A stretch of 34,953 bases of DNA from an uncultured Opitutia bacterium (GTDB lineage: Bacteria > Verrucomicrobiota > Verrucomicrobiia > Opitutales > JABJCN01). Position numbers and translations under genes: made by a program. Position 1 is the stretch's first letter, and each line of letters starts with the position of its first letter. Under the pieces are notes generated by a model that did no database searches, had not been told where the DNA came from, and saw nothing but the letters and a program-made list of their open reading frames with translations. Location: contig CAJWWL010000004.1 of NCBI GenBank assembly GCA_913048125.1, forward strand, positions 1 through 34,953, given 5' to 3'. Shown piece by piece: positions 6,987 through 15,600 of the stretch.

Positions 6987-8537
6987 ATGAAATCTGCAAA
7001 GTTCCTAATTCTTTTCATAACCCTAACCAGCTTCGTCTCTGCCGACGTAAAGCTCCCTTCAATATTCGGGGATAATATGGTGCTGCAGCAAGGCATCGAA
7101 AACCCCATCTGGGGTTGGGCAGACTCAGGTGAAAAAGTAACCATTCACATCGAGGGTCATGACAAGAAGCTAGACTCTATGGCAGGAAAGTCTGCCCGTT
7201 GGCAAATAAAGTTACCCAAACTGAAAGCCTCTAACGAGCCCATAGAGATCACCATCAAGGGTAAGAATACAATAACACTCAAGAATGTCCTCATCGGAGA
7301 AGTGTGGGTCTGTTCTGGTCAATCCAATATGCAGTGGCCTGTTGATGCTTCCAATGATCCCGACTTAGAAAAACTCTCTGCAAACTATCCAAACATCCGC
7401 TTTATCACAGTGCCTAGAATTGGAACCCAAGAGCCTCAAAATGACTTTGAAGGCCAATGGGAAGCTTGTAATCCCGAAACTGCAGGTCAGTTCTCTGCAG
7501 TCGGTTACTTCTTTGGTCGCCAGTTACACCAGACCTTAGGAGTGCCAGTTGGTCTCATTGATAATGCGTGGGGCGGTTCTGCCGCCGAAGCTTGGATTCG
7601 CCGTGATCGTCTCGACAAACTCCCCGCTGCCAAGCCCTACATGGAACAGTGGAAGAATACCGAGGCAAACTATGACGAAGCCAAAATCAACGCTGACTTT
7701 AAGAAAAAATTGGCTGCATGGGAAACCCGTGCAAAAGCCGCCCGCGAATCCAAGAAGCCCGTACCCAATAAACCGCGTGCACCACGCAATCCTCTTGTTG
7801 GCCAGCACCGCCCAGCGAATCTATACAATGGTGTCCTCAAGCCAATCATTGGCTACGGGATAAAAGGCGCGATCTGGTATCAAGGTGAATCCAACTCTAG
7901 CCGTGCAAAGGCTTACCGTGATGTATTCACCCTAATGATTGAAAGCTGGCGCCAAGACTGGAACCAAGGAGACTTTCCTTTCTACTGGGTTCAACTCGCT
8001 GACTTCAAAGATGAGGTTGCTACCCCCGGCGACTCCTCCTGGGCAGAACTCCGCGAAGCCCAGTCCCTCGCTATGAGACTTCCCAATACTGGTCAAGCCG
8101 TCATCACCGATCTAGGCGAAGCTCACGACATCCATCCCAAGGACAAGCAGAACGTCGCCAAACGGCTCGCCCGCTGGGCGCTTGCCAAAGACTACGGCTA
8201 CGATATCGTTCACCGAAGTCCTCAGTACAAAGCCTTACAGCGCAACGGAAACAAGGTTGTCCTACACTTCGAGCATGTTGGCGGTGGACTAGACACCTTT
8301 GATGTGCGAACACCCATTGGCTTTACACTCGCTGGAAACGATGAAGTTTTCCATCCAGCCAAAGCCAAGATCGTTGGTAAGGATCGTATCGAGGTCTGGA
8401 GTGATGCGGTCCCAAACCCTATTGCCGCTCGATATGCATGGGCTGACAACCCCGTATGTAATGTTCAAAACCGTGAAGGTCTTCCCTTGACCCCCTTCCG
8501 TACGGATGAATTCAAGATGATCACGGATGGTCAGTAG
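6987..8537 (+). CDS. exported sialate O-acetylesterase-like SGNH hydrolase
   Basis: A signal peptide (MKSAKFLILFITLTSFVSA) precedes a 9-O-acetylesterase-type protein of 516 residues, a normal length for the family. The sequence VKLPSIFGDNMVLQQ at the mature N-terminus is characteristic. The SGNH nucleophile block is VWVCSGQSNMQWP (Ser113), followed by GLIDNAWGGSAAEAW, the block GAIWYQGESN and the Asp-x-His pair in GEAHDIHPKDK (Asp381, His383). Members remove acetyl groups from sialic acids or, in Verrucomicrobiota and Bacteroidota, from other acetylated polysaccharide sugars. Substrate is therefore open. It should act in the periplasm or outside the cell. It lies 56 bp after the dioxygenase gene and 26 bp before a lipoprotein gene, on the same strand. 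Confidence 0.92.
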   Translation: MKSAKFLILFITLTSFVSADVKLPSIFGDNMVLQQGIENPIWGWADSGEKVTIHIEGHDKKLDSMAGKSARWQIKLPKLKASNEPIEITIKGKNTITLKNVLIGEVWVCSGQSNMQWPVDASNDPDLEKLSANYPNIRFITVPRIGTQEPQNDFEGQWEACNPETAGQFSAVGYFFGRQLHQTLGVPVGLIDNAWGGSAAEAWIRRDRLDKLPAAKPYMEQWKNTEANYDEAKINADFKKKLAAWETRAKAARESKKPVPNKPRAPRNPLVGQHRPANLYNGVLKPIIGYGIKGAIWYQGESNSSRAKAYRDVFTLMIESWRQDWNQGDFPFYWVQLADFKDEVATPGDSSWAELREAQSLAMRLPNTGQAVITDLGEAHDIHPKDKQNVAKRLARWALAKDYGYDIVHRSPQYKALQRNGNKVVLHFEHVGGGLDTFDVRTPIGFTLAGNDEVFHPAKAKIVGKDRIEVWSDAVPNPIAARYAWADNPVCNVQNREGLPLTPFRTDEFKMITDGQ

Positions 8538-8563
8538 TCTTCCTTTTTAGATCAACTACATCG

Positions 8564-9487
8564 GTGAAACTTACGTTCTGTTTTCTGCTGGTAGGATCTC
8601 TCCTACTTGGTTGCAAAGAACCAATCTCTGATGCAGTAGAAGTCCCCAATGAATCTGCGTTGGGTCCCATCGTAGAAAGTGTAACTCCAGAACAAACCAT
8701 AGAAAAACCTCCAGCACCCGCCCCCCTCGAAGAAAAAAAACCGAAGCCCAAACCAGCCGAATCAAAGCCTTCTCGAACAGAACCAGAGCCCGAGAGAACT
8801 GACCCGGCAGAGGACAGATCTGAAACCGATCCTTGGCAAATCGCAAACCAACAAAGATCGGAACTGCGCGATCGCATCAATAAGGAGAGGCAAGAAATCT
8901 TGGCTCAGATGCGTGCTCAGTTACGCAAAAAGCAGAAAAGTCTTCAAACCGCTCGCAATATTCGCAACAAAGCCAACAAGCTCAAAAAGGACAAAGATCC
9001 TTCATTCAAGCAGCTAGAAAAAGAAGCCAAGGAACATGACAACCTAGCCAAACAGGCTGAAAATGAACACAAGCAGATTCAGCAACAACTAAAGAAGATC
9101 GCAAGGGAGCAATCCGACGAAAATAAGCGCATATCGGATTGGGCGCGCAAGGAAGCTGAAAAGCTCCGAAAACTGGAGGAAGCCAAGCGAAAGCAAGAGC
9201 AGTTCCAAGCAGAGAAACCTCTTGAAACCGGTCCAATGCAAATAGGTGAAGTGCGTAAGGCACAGGTTCGAAGCATCAATCCTAGACATAAAGTTCTGAA
9301 CCTGTTCAGCGGTTCTAGCGAAGAAGGATTTAGTACTCAAGTTTATGAACTAGGACAGGATGCCGCGATAATCGTAAATGGCGTTCCAGGTCAGTTAGAA
9401 TCCATCCGTTCCGGTAACAACCTAAATTTCTGGGTACATCCCGAAGACAGCTCCACCATTACTTGGCTTGAAGCGAATACAGAATAG
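8564..9487 (+). CDS. coiled-coil lipoprotein, function unknown
   Basis: The start is a GTG at 8564. It gives a lipoprotein signal peptide (MKLTFCFLLVGSLLLGC) with lipobox LLGC and lipid-anchored Cys17. Residue +2 is Lys, so by the E. coli rule it would go to the outer membrane. A Pro/Glu/Lys-rich low-complexity linker (about residues 40-90) is followed by a Lys/Glu/Gln-rich coiled coil (about 95-215). A compact C-terminal segment of about 80 residues follows (MQIGEVRKAQVRSINPRHKV to the end), with beta-type composition. This layout resembles a surface- or peptidoglycan-reaching stalk with a small head, but I recognise no family. It lies 26 bp after the esterase gene and 6 bp before the alcohol dehydrogenase gene. 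Confidence 0.75.
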   Translation: MKLTFCFLLVGSLLLGCKEPISDAVEVPNESALGPIVESVTPEQTIEKPPAPAPLEEKKPKPKPAESKPSRTEPEPERTDPAEDRSETDPWQIANQQRSELRDRINKERQEILAQMRAQLRKKQKSLQTARNIRNKANKLKKDKDPSFKQLEKEAKEHDNLAKQAENEHKQIQQQLKKIAREQSDENKRISDWARKEAEKLRKLEEAKRKQEQFQAEKPLETGPMQIGEVRKAQVRSINPRHKVLNLFSGSSEEGFSTQVYELGQDAAIIVNGVPGQLESIRSGNNLNFWVHPEDSSTITWLEANTE

Positions 9488-9493
9488 TCACGC

Positions 9494-10627
9494 ATGGACT
9501 TCCAATTTGCAACCGCCGGACAAATCCTCTTTGGAGATAGCAAAGCCAGGGAGTTGCCCAACCTTGCGAAAGACCTAGGCCAACGCCCTTTTGTCATCAC
9601 CGGTTCCAATCCCGCCCGCTACGATGAAACCCTCGCATCGTTGAACGCAGACAGCTATTCACTGGCTAAGGAACCGACGGTGCCCCTGCTGAAAGAAGCT
9701 GTTGTACAGGCCCGTGAAGCTGGCGCGGACGTTATCGTCGGACTGGGCGGCGGTAGCTGTATCGACCTCGCTAAAGCTGTCGCTGCATTACTATCCAACG
9801 ACGGCGACCTCTTCGACTATCTCGAGGTCATCGGTAAGGGAAAAGCCTTAGAGAATCCCGCCCTGCCGGTAATTGCTGTGCCTACAACCTCCGGGACGGG
9901 TGCCGAGGTCACCAAAAATGCTGTCATCGGTTCTCCAGAGTATGGAGTCAAGGTTAGCATGCGACACCCTAGTATGTTACCAACCATCGCGGTCATCGAC
10001 CCTGAACTCACCTACGGCGTCCCTCCTGAGGTCACCGCCAACAGTGGACTCGATGCGTTAGTTCAGCTAATTGAAGTCTTTCTGACCCGCAAGGCCTCTC
10101 CCGTGACTGATGCACTTGTAAGAGAAGCACTTCCCAAGGGTGCAAAAGCTCTTCCTATTGCGGTCACTGAGGGTGCTAATGCTAAGGCCCGAAGGGATAT
10201 GTCACTAGCAAGTCTCTTTAGCGGATTAGGTCTTGCGAACGCAGGCCTAGGTGCAGTTCACGGCTATGCGGGACCACTCGGAGGACTCATAGATATCCCT
10301 CATGGGGCAGCATGTGCTATTTTGCTGGCGCCTTGCATAAAGTTCAATGCACAAGTTGCAGTAGAGCTTGGTGACAAAGCCTTACTCGGTCGTTTTTCCG
10401 AGTTGGCAAAAATGCTCACCGGGCAATCTGGGGGAGCATCTGAAGTTGTCGACTGGGCAGTAGAGACAAGCGCTAAACTGGGAATAGGGAAACTCTCAGA
10501 CTATGGATTCACAGATAGCCTCATCGAAGATCTCGTACCCAAGGCAATGAATGCGAGTAGCATGAAGGGTAATCCTGTTGACCTCAAAGAAACAATATTG
10601 GATCAAATCCTTCGCGAGGTCTTATGA
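9494..10627 (+). CDS. iron-type (group III) alcohol dehydrogenase
   Basis: This 377-residue NAD(P)H-dependent oxidoreductase has GLGGGSCIDLAKAVA (83-97), the nucleotide-phosphate loop of the family, and VPTTSGTGAEVT (129-140). The metal-site region lies later: Asp187 in GLDALVQLIE, His256 in LGAVHGYAGPLGG and His270 in DIPHGAACA, the last two spaced 14 residues apart as in FucO. The position normally occupied by the second ligand (His in DALTH) is Gln191 here. Family members act on alcohols, aldehydes or maleylacetate. The Gln variant makes metal use and substrate uncertain. There is no signal peptide. The gene is 6 bp from both neighbours, so it is co-expressed with the preceding lipoprotein and the following small protein. 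Confidence 0.9.
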   Translation: MDFQFATAGQILFGDSKARELPNLAKDLGQRPFVITGSNPARYDETLASLNADSYSLAKEPTVPLLKEAVVQAREAGADVIVGLGGGSCIDLAKAVAALLSNDGDLFDYLEVIGKGKALENPALPVIAVPTTSGTGAEVTKNAVIGSPEYGVKVSMRHPSMLPTIAVIDPELTYGVPPEVTANSGLDALVQLIEVFLTRKASPVTDALVREALPKGAKALPIAVTEGANAKARRDMSLASLFSGLGLANAGLGAVHGYAGPLGGLIDIPHGAACAILLAPCIKFNAQVAVELGDKALLGRFSELAKMLTGQSGGASEVVDWAVETSAKLGIGKLSDYGFTDSLIEDLVPKAMNASSMKGNPVDLKETILDQILREVL

Positions 10628-10633
10628 ATAATT

Positions 10634-11092
10634 ATGGAATGGCCAGTAATTGAAGGTAAACTCGTGAAAGGTCATCAGGTTGCCTCTGGAATGGCTAATG
10701 ACGATCGATTTCCTGAAGGAACTCTTGCCTTACAAGCCCCGTTATTTGCGGAAATGGGGTTTCCTATAGACCACCTTCACTTCGGCACTTTAAATATTTC
10801 CATAGCACCCAAAGAGTATGAAACCGTCCAATCAATAAGGACGTTTAGGAATATTAGTTGGCACCCAAAGACATCACCTGAGGATTTTTCCTTTTACGAT
10901 TGTCGAGTTCGAATTCCGGGAGAGAAGCTTTTCAAGAAATCACTTGTATACCGCCCGCACCCCGAGACTAAACCTGAGCACTTTCAAGAATCTACGGTGT
11001 TGGAGGTGATAGCCCCATGGATTGAGAATATCAGTTACGGTGTAACCATGGAGCTAGCTATGCCCCCTGAGCAAATTCGAATTGGGAACTAG
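10634..11092 (+). CDS. small protein resembling CTP-dependent riboflavin kinase fold
   Basis: The 152-residue protein begins VIEGKLVKGHQVASGMANDD and continues through an aromatic/hydrophobic stretch to HFGTLNISIAP (about residues 49-59). That order, a Gly-rich strand pair followed by GTLN, resembles the cradle-loop barrel of archaeal CTP-dependent riboflavin kinases (DUF120/RbkA), where the Asn of GTLN helps bind nucleotide and metal. The similarity is recalled from motif shape, not from a search. A bacterial homologue could be a divergent kinase or a non-catalytic relative. It starts 6 bp after the alcohol dehydrogenase gene and is the last gene of the plus-strand run. Its stop overlaps the stop of the convergent lipoprotein gene (shared CTAG at 11089-11092). 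Confidence 0.7.
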   Translation: MEWPVIEGKLVKGHQVASGMANDDRFPEGTLALQAPLFAEMGFPIDHLHFGTLNISIAPKEYETVQSIRTFRNISWHPKTSPEDFSFYDCRVRIPGEKLFKKSLVYRPHPETKPEHFQESTVLEVIAPWIENISYGVTMELAMPPEQIRIGN

Positions 11093-11850
11093 TTGCCTCC
11101 GCCGAGTGCCTCGGAACGTTCTTTGAGAATGACCTTATACTTACGTCCGAAATCTGGATATTTCTCGGACATCTGATCAATGGTTCCTTTGGCTGTGTAA
11201 TAATCACCCATCTCGGCAGTGAGTTCCTTATTGGACTTGGAGAGCAAATTCTTGTTGTTTTCAAGAGTCGCCTGCTCTTCTTCTGTTAAGTCGTCACGAT
11301 CCGCAAAGGCAGAATTTGCACGCTTCTTCTGCTGACGAAGGTAGCGAACAAGACTGTTGTCGTAGAGAACATCTATACGTGGTCGGTTCTCGAGATCGTC
11401 GAGGCGGTTTTTCAGGTTGTTGTTAGTAGACTTAAGGGCTTCGTAGTCGGCCAACAATTTCTGATTCTTTTCCTTGGTGGAGGAAAGTTCTTTTTCAAGT
11501 TGGCGAACGGTAGTGGTTGTATCAGCTGTACTGGCTTTAATATCATCACGTTCCTTAGTGACATCTGATAGTTGCTTCTGCAGATCTAGAAGATCCTGTT
11601 CGAGCTTGGGCTGTTTCTCTGTAAAGGTTGAGTTTTGTTCGGTAAGTAAAGTCACTTGTTCCGAAAGCTCGGTAATTTTTTGATCCTTTTCTGCAACTTG
11701 TGTCTCAAGTCCCTGAAGAGCTTCTTGCACTTTAGTAAGACTATCCTTGGCAGCTGTCAGGTCAGTGCCGAGCTTGTTGTGTTCCTCTTCAGAAATACAG
11801 GAACTTAGAAGAAGTGAGATAACGAGAAGCGCGAATGCATAACGGGTCAT
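11089..11850 (-). CDS. coiled-coil lipoprotein, paralogue of the next gene
   Basis: A lipoprotein signal peptide (MTRYAFALLVISLLLSSC, lipobox LSSC, Cys18) leads into a coiled coil from about residue 25 to 155, rich in Leu, Glu, Gln and Lys (for example LETQVAEKDQKITELSEQV). A C-terminal domain of about 95 residues follows, DVLYDNSLVRYLRQQ to FGRKYKVILKER. That C-terminal domain is clearly related to the end of the neighbouring lipoprotein at 11940-12587: both carry KSN-x-x-LT-x-E-x-G and a terminal F-x-x-KY. It differs by an insertion of about 24 residues. The Cys is followed by Ile, so an outer-membrane destination is expected. Only AAGG directly before the ATG resembles a ribosome binding site. 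It is probably part of the transcription unit led by the giant protein. Confidence 0.82.
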   Translation of the reverse strand: MTRYAFALLVISLLLSSCISEEEHNKLGTDLTAAKDSLTKVQEALQGLETQVAEKDQKITELSEQVTLLTEQNSTFTEKQPKLEQDLLDLQKQLSDVTKERDDIKASTADTTTTVRQLEKELSSTKEKNQKLLADYEALKSTNNNLKNRLDDLENRPRIDVLYDNSLVRYLRQQKKRANSAFADRDDLTEEEQATLENNKNLLSKSNKELTAEMGDYYTAKGTIDQMSEKYPDFGRKYKVILKERSEALGGGN

Positions 11851-11872
11851 ACCTTACCGCGTACAGATTTTT

Positions 11873-11888
11873 GGGTTGGCTTCAACCC
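11873..11888 (-). other. hairpin in the leader of the downstream lipoprotein gene
   Basis: GGGTTG and CAACCC form a perfect 6-bp stem with a 4-nt loop, ending about 22 nt before the ATG at 11850. On the minus strand it is followed by AAAAATC rather than a T-run, so it is not an intrinsic terminator. A leader structure or an mRNA-stabilising stem after processing would fit its place. Confidence 0.35.
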
Positions 11889-11902
11889 TGAAGTTAAAGA
11901 AA

Positions 11903-11917
11903 GCCTTATTTCAAGGC
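11903..11917 (-). terminator. weak intrinsic terminator between the two lipoprotein genes
   Basis: Read on the minus strand, GCCTT-GAAAT-AAGGC is a 5-bp hairpin followed directly by TTTCTTT, 23 nt after the stop codon at 11940. The stem is short, so partial termination is more likely than complete termination. That would set a lower level for the last gene. Confidence 0.4.
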
Positions 11918-11939
11918 ATTTCGGCTATGAAAACTTGGG

Positions 11940-12587
11940 TTAATCCAAGCGAGACAAAGTCTTAGCCTGCTCGTACTTAGCAGCGAAAGAGGGGTCTGTC
12001 TGTGCCAATATGTCGAACTTCCCTAGCTGGCTGAAATGATTACCGAGCTCAAGCGTGAGTTGCTGGTTGGATTTTGTGCTGCCAGGGTTTTGTTCTCGGT
12101 ACTGCTGGACGACAACACTATCGAATAATGCATCTGCAGCCTTCTCAAATCTAGTAACTCGTGCTTCAGACTCACGAACTTGGTCAGATAGCGCTTGCTG
12201 GGCTGTCTGCTTGTCTGCCTCAAGAGAAGATATTTGCCCCTGTAAAGCATTAAGCTCAGTGTTCTTTGCAACCAACTGAGACATTGCGGTCGCAAGATTT
12301 TCACGGAGAGTCTGAAGCTGGGATTCCAAATCTGCAATTGATGTCTGGACACCTGCTATATCGGAGGTAAAAGCGCCTGTTATAGTGTCATACTTGGCAT
12401 CGACTGACTCTGGAGTTAAGGCATTAGGGTCTGGTTCTTCTTCAACAGTATCTTGGACTTTATTGATGTCCTTTTTTAGACTGGCGAGAATCTTATCAAT
12501 ACGATCAACCTCTTCTTGTTTAACGCCGCAACCGGCTAGTAAGCACAAGAGGAATGAAAAGGTTGTAGTGTGGAAGTGCTTAATCAT
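11940..12587 (-). CDS. coiled-coil lipoprotein, paralogue of the following gene
   Basis: The 215-residue protein starts with a lipoprotein signal peptide (MIKHFHTTTFSFLLCLLAGC, lipobox LAGC, Cys20, Gly at +2). Residues about 25-145 form a helical, coiled-coil region, including IADLESQLQTLRENLATAMS and LNALQGQISSLEADKQ. The last 70 residues or so (DALFDSVVVQQYREQNPG, then TKSNQQLTLELGNHF and DPSFAAKYEQA) match the C-terminal domain of the lipoprotein at 11089-11850. The two are therefore tandem paralogues with a shared head and divergent stalks. The gene begins 64 bp after the giant protein gene on the same strand. Function is unknown. Outer-membrane anchoring or assembly of the giant protein is an inference from position only. 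Confidence 0.82.
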   Translation of the reverse strand: MIKHFHTTTFSFLLCLLAGCGVKQEEVDRIDKILASLKKDINKVQDTVEEEPDPNALTPESVDAKYDTITGAFTSDIAGVQTSIADLESQLQTLRENLATAMSQLVAKNTELNALQGQISSLEADKQTAQQALSDQVRESEARVTRFEKAADALFDSVVVQQYREQNPGSTKSNQQLTLELGNHFSQLGKFDILAQTDPSFAAKYEQAKTLSRLD

Positions 12588-12607
12588 ACGAAAAACATAA
12601 AGTAGTT

Positions 12608-12625
12608 ATTGCTACGTTTAGCAAT
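12608..12625 (-). terminator. hairpin after the giant protein gene
   Basis: ATTGCTA and TAGCAAT form a perfect 7-bp stem with a 4-nt loop (CGTT on the plus strand, AACG on the minus strand), 26 nt after the giant gene's stop codon. On the minus strand the 3' flank is AACTACTTTATGTTTTTC, so the U-rich part comes late. It may act as a weak terminator, a processing site, or a leader element of the following lipoprotein gene. Confidence 0.4.
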
Positions 12626-12651
12626 TTCGAAAAGTAGAACCGCCTCAGAAA

Positions 12652-15600
12652 CTAGTTCTTCTCAATGAATATGCGTAGGAATTGTTTACCTCCCGCATCA
12701 GCCTTACTAGTCTTTGCACGAGCTTCAAACCGTTCGAACCTACTGGTAGCAAAAGGTTTTCCATCAGGAAGATTAGTTTGAGGCACTCCTTTAAGTGCAC
12801 CCCGGAGTTCGACTTGAGAATCATCCCAAGCAGCGGCGTTGCCGAGGTCAGAGGTTAATTGCACACTGAGATCAAGTGTACTGTCTACCGTAGCCTTTAT
12901 ACGATAGAAGAATATTTTGATGTTGTCACCAGAGTTATCGAATGTGGGGAGAATGGCCCGGTTGGATCTAACTGGATCTCCACCCAGAGCATATTCAAGA
13001 AGGTTGGGAACACCATCGTGGTCAGGGTCCGCAACTGGGGCACGATCCTCGACAGAAAGCTGAGATAGCCCATTGGCTTGCGCCCATTTGTTAAAAGGAT
13101 CAGAACTCTGCACGATCACCTTGCGTGTGACCTGCACAGCTTTGTTACCGGAGAAGTCCTCCACATCATACTTGATGATGAATTCACCGGGTTCAGAAGT
13201 ATCGACCTCGTCGAGGGAACCACCGTCATCAATGAATGGAGTAAGGTTACCGTCAGTGTCATCAAGAGCGGTGGCTCCAAAGTCTTCGTAGACCGAGCCA
13301 ACATCGACGAAAACCTCAGTATCACCAATAAGAGTAATAACAGGGGGAGTGACATCATTGGATATGATGATCTTACGCTCAGCGATTGAAGAATTGCCGC
13401 TAGAGTCAGTTGCGGTGTAGACCAGCGTGTAAGGTTGTACTGATTTCTGCGATGTATCGATACCGGCTGTAGACATCAAAGCATGTATCTGATCCTCAGG
13501 CACAGCCCTTTTATAAATCTGTATTTCATCAATGAATCCATCGAAGAAATAATCATTGCCCGCACCGTTTGCACCAATTGTAGAAATACCTCCGGGACCC
13601 ATATTTATTGGAACGATGGCAGGCATTGCAGTCACAAGTTCACCACCGACGTAGATTGATTTCAAAGTTCCGTCGTAAGTGACAGCCAAGTGAGTCCATT
13701 CATCAAATTCAAAATTGGCGTTGGAAGGTATTCTGGTATCGTTGAGATTGCCCCCTTGAACCAGACGATAGTTGAGCTCATCAGAGGCTTCAAAGTAGAT
13801 TGAATACTGGGTATTGACGGATCCATTAGCTGTCTTCTCAAAAAGAAATCCATCCTGTGCGTAATCCGAAGCTTTGATCCACATTGAAATAGTCATTTTC
13901 TGTAAATCCAATTTGCTAGCGCCAGGCACCAGTATGTAGTCATCAATACCATCCAACTTAATGGATTTACCAAACTTGCCATCCTGCCACGCTTGGTTGG
14001 GTTCCTGAAAATTGTTAAGGGTTGCGTGAATATTGGAGATAGACTCGGTGACCTTGTCACCAGTACCATCATCAAAAGTCCAGTTGGCAATTAGACCTTC
14101 GGGACGCCCCTTTAAGGAAACCTTTGCCGTTACATTTCCATCGAGGGCATCAACAGCTGTGTAACCGGGGTCTTCGAAAGGCTTGCCCACTTCAAAAGTG
14201 ATTGTTTCACCCCCGACTAAGGTTATGACGGGAGGAGTTGTATCAACGACTCGGATGGCACGTTCTCGCCGGGTAGCAGGATTGCCCTTTTCATCGGTGT
14301 AACTGTAAGTAATTCGGTAAGTGCCTAGGGTAAAGTGGTTGACGGTGCCTTCTACTTCGACGGCATTAGCTCCTATCTCCTTGTCGTATCTGTTGAAGAG
14401 CTTGTAACCAGGTTCAACATAGGGTGTACCAGCCTCCCAAACAAGGTCGATCTCACCATCAGAACCTGGTTGAAGTACAATTTCAGGAATAGGAGGATTG
14501 TCCTGAACGATGACAGTACGAGTCGCGGTCGCTATGTTGCCAGCGGCGTCCTCACTTCGATAAGTAACGATATGCTCACCTATTTGGGAGGTATCCAGTA
14601 ACTTTTCCTCCTTAGTGCGACCGTGGAGTGAATAATGTGACTGCAAAGCGCGCATGGCAGTTTCAACAGACTCCTTACTCAGTTCACGATCGTAGAGAAG
14701 AATTCGAGCAACTTCGCAATTGGAGCGCTCCCCCCAGTTACCTCCAGCGGCAATTTGCCCCGGTTTATTCCAAACGTTATTAAAACTCCGGTTACCGGTA
14801 ATACGTAATACACCGTCCTTCCAGAAGGTGGCAGCAGGGTCTGCATCATTATTGACCGTTCCGGCGTGAATGTGCCAATCAATATCGCCGCCGGTATCAG
14901 AGTTGTAGACCCAACCTTCTGGATGCCAAGACGCAGAATTGCCACCGTGAAAGCCGAAGAGCCAATTTCGGGACCGCGAAGATATTATGCGCCGCTTGGT
15001 ACCATCAATGTAGCGAGCGACGGTCAACACTGTATAGCCCTCTTTGTGGTCGTCGAAGTTCTTGGTCGTCCACATCAAGGATTGACCATCAAAGCGCAGA
15101 ACTGGTTCACCATTAAGGGCGTCTGCATGCCAGGTAATTCCAGATCCATTGAAGAGATTCATATGGTGGTTCCTTCCAGAGACATCCAACCAGGGTGTAG
15201 TCACAAGGTCGCCATCTTGTAGTTTGCCCTCGTAGAAAGTTGCATCCAAATCGAGCATAAGGCCAACCTTGGGGAACTCTGCACTGCTTTGTATAGGCAC
15301 CTCCCCATCGAGGCTATCCAAGGCAGAGTAACCTGGCTCAACAAATGTATCTCCAAGAGCTACAACGACTGGTTCAGCACCATTTAGAGTGATAACCGGA
15401 GCAGTGGTGTCACGTACAGTAACCGTACGGTCGAGTGGAAGAGCGGTCTTTCCATCGCCGGACCGATAGGTGTAGGAAATCGAATATGAGCCTAGGGTCC
15501 GTGTATCAACTTCACCTACACCAGGTAGGTTTGCATTGACCAAGGTGCCATCGGGTAGATTGACGGTAGCACCGGGATCGGTGAATTCAGTACCGGCTTC

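Noticed and set aside
8521-8880. 119-residue minus-strand ORF rich in Gly and Ser
   Set aside because: It is the antisense shadow of the Pro/Glu-rich linker of the lipoprotein at 8564-9487, which explains the biased composition.
12859-13389. Several 69-103-residue plus-strand ORFs opposite the end of the giant gene
   Set aside because: They overlap one another and the real gene, and their translations look random.
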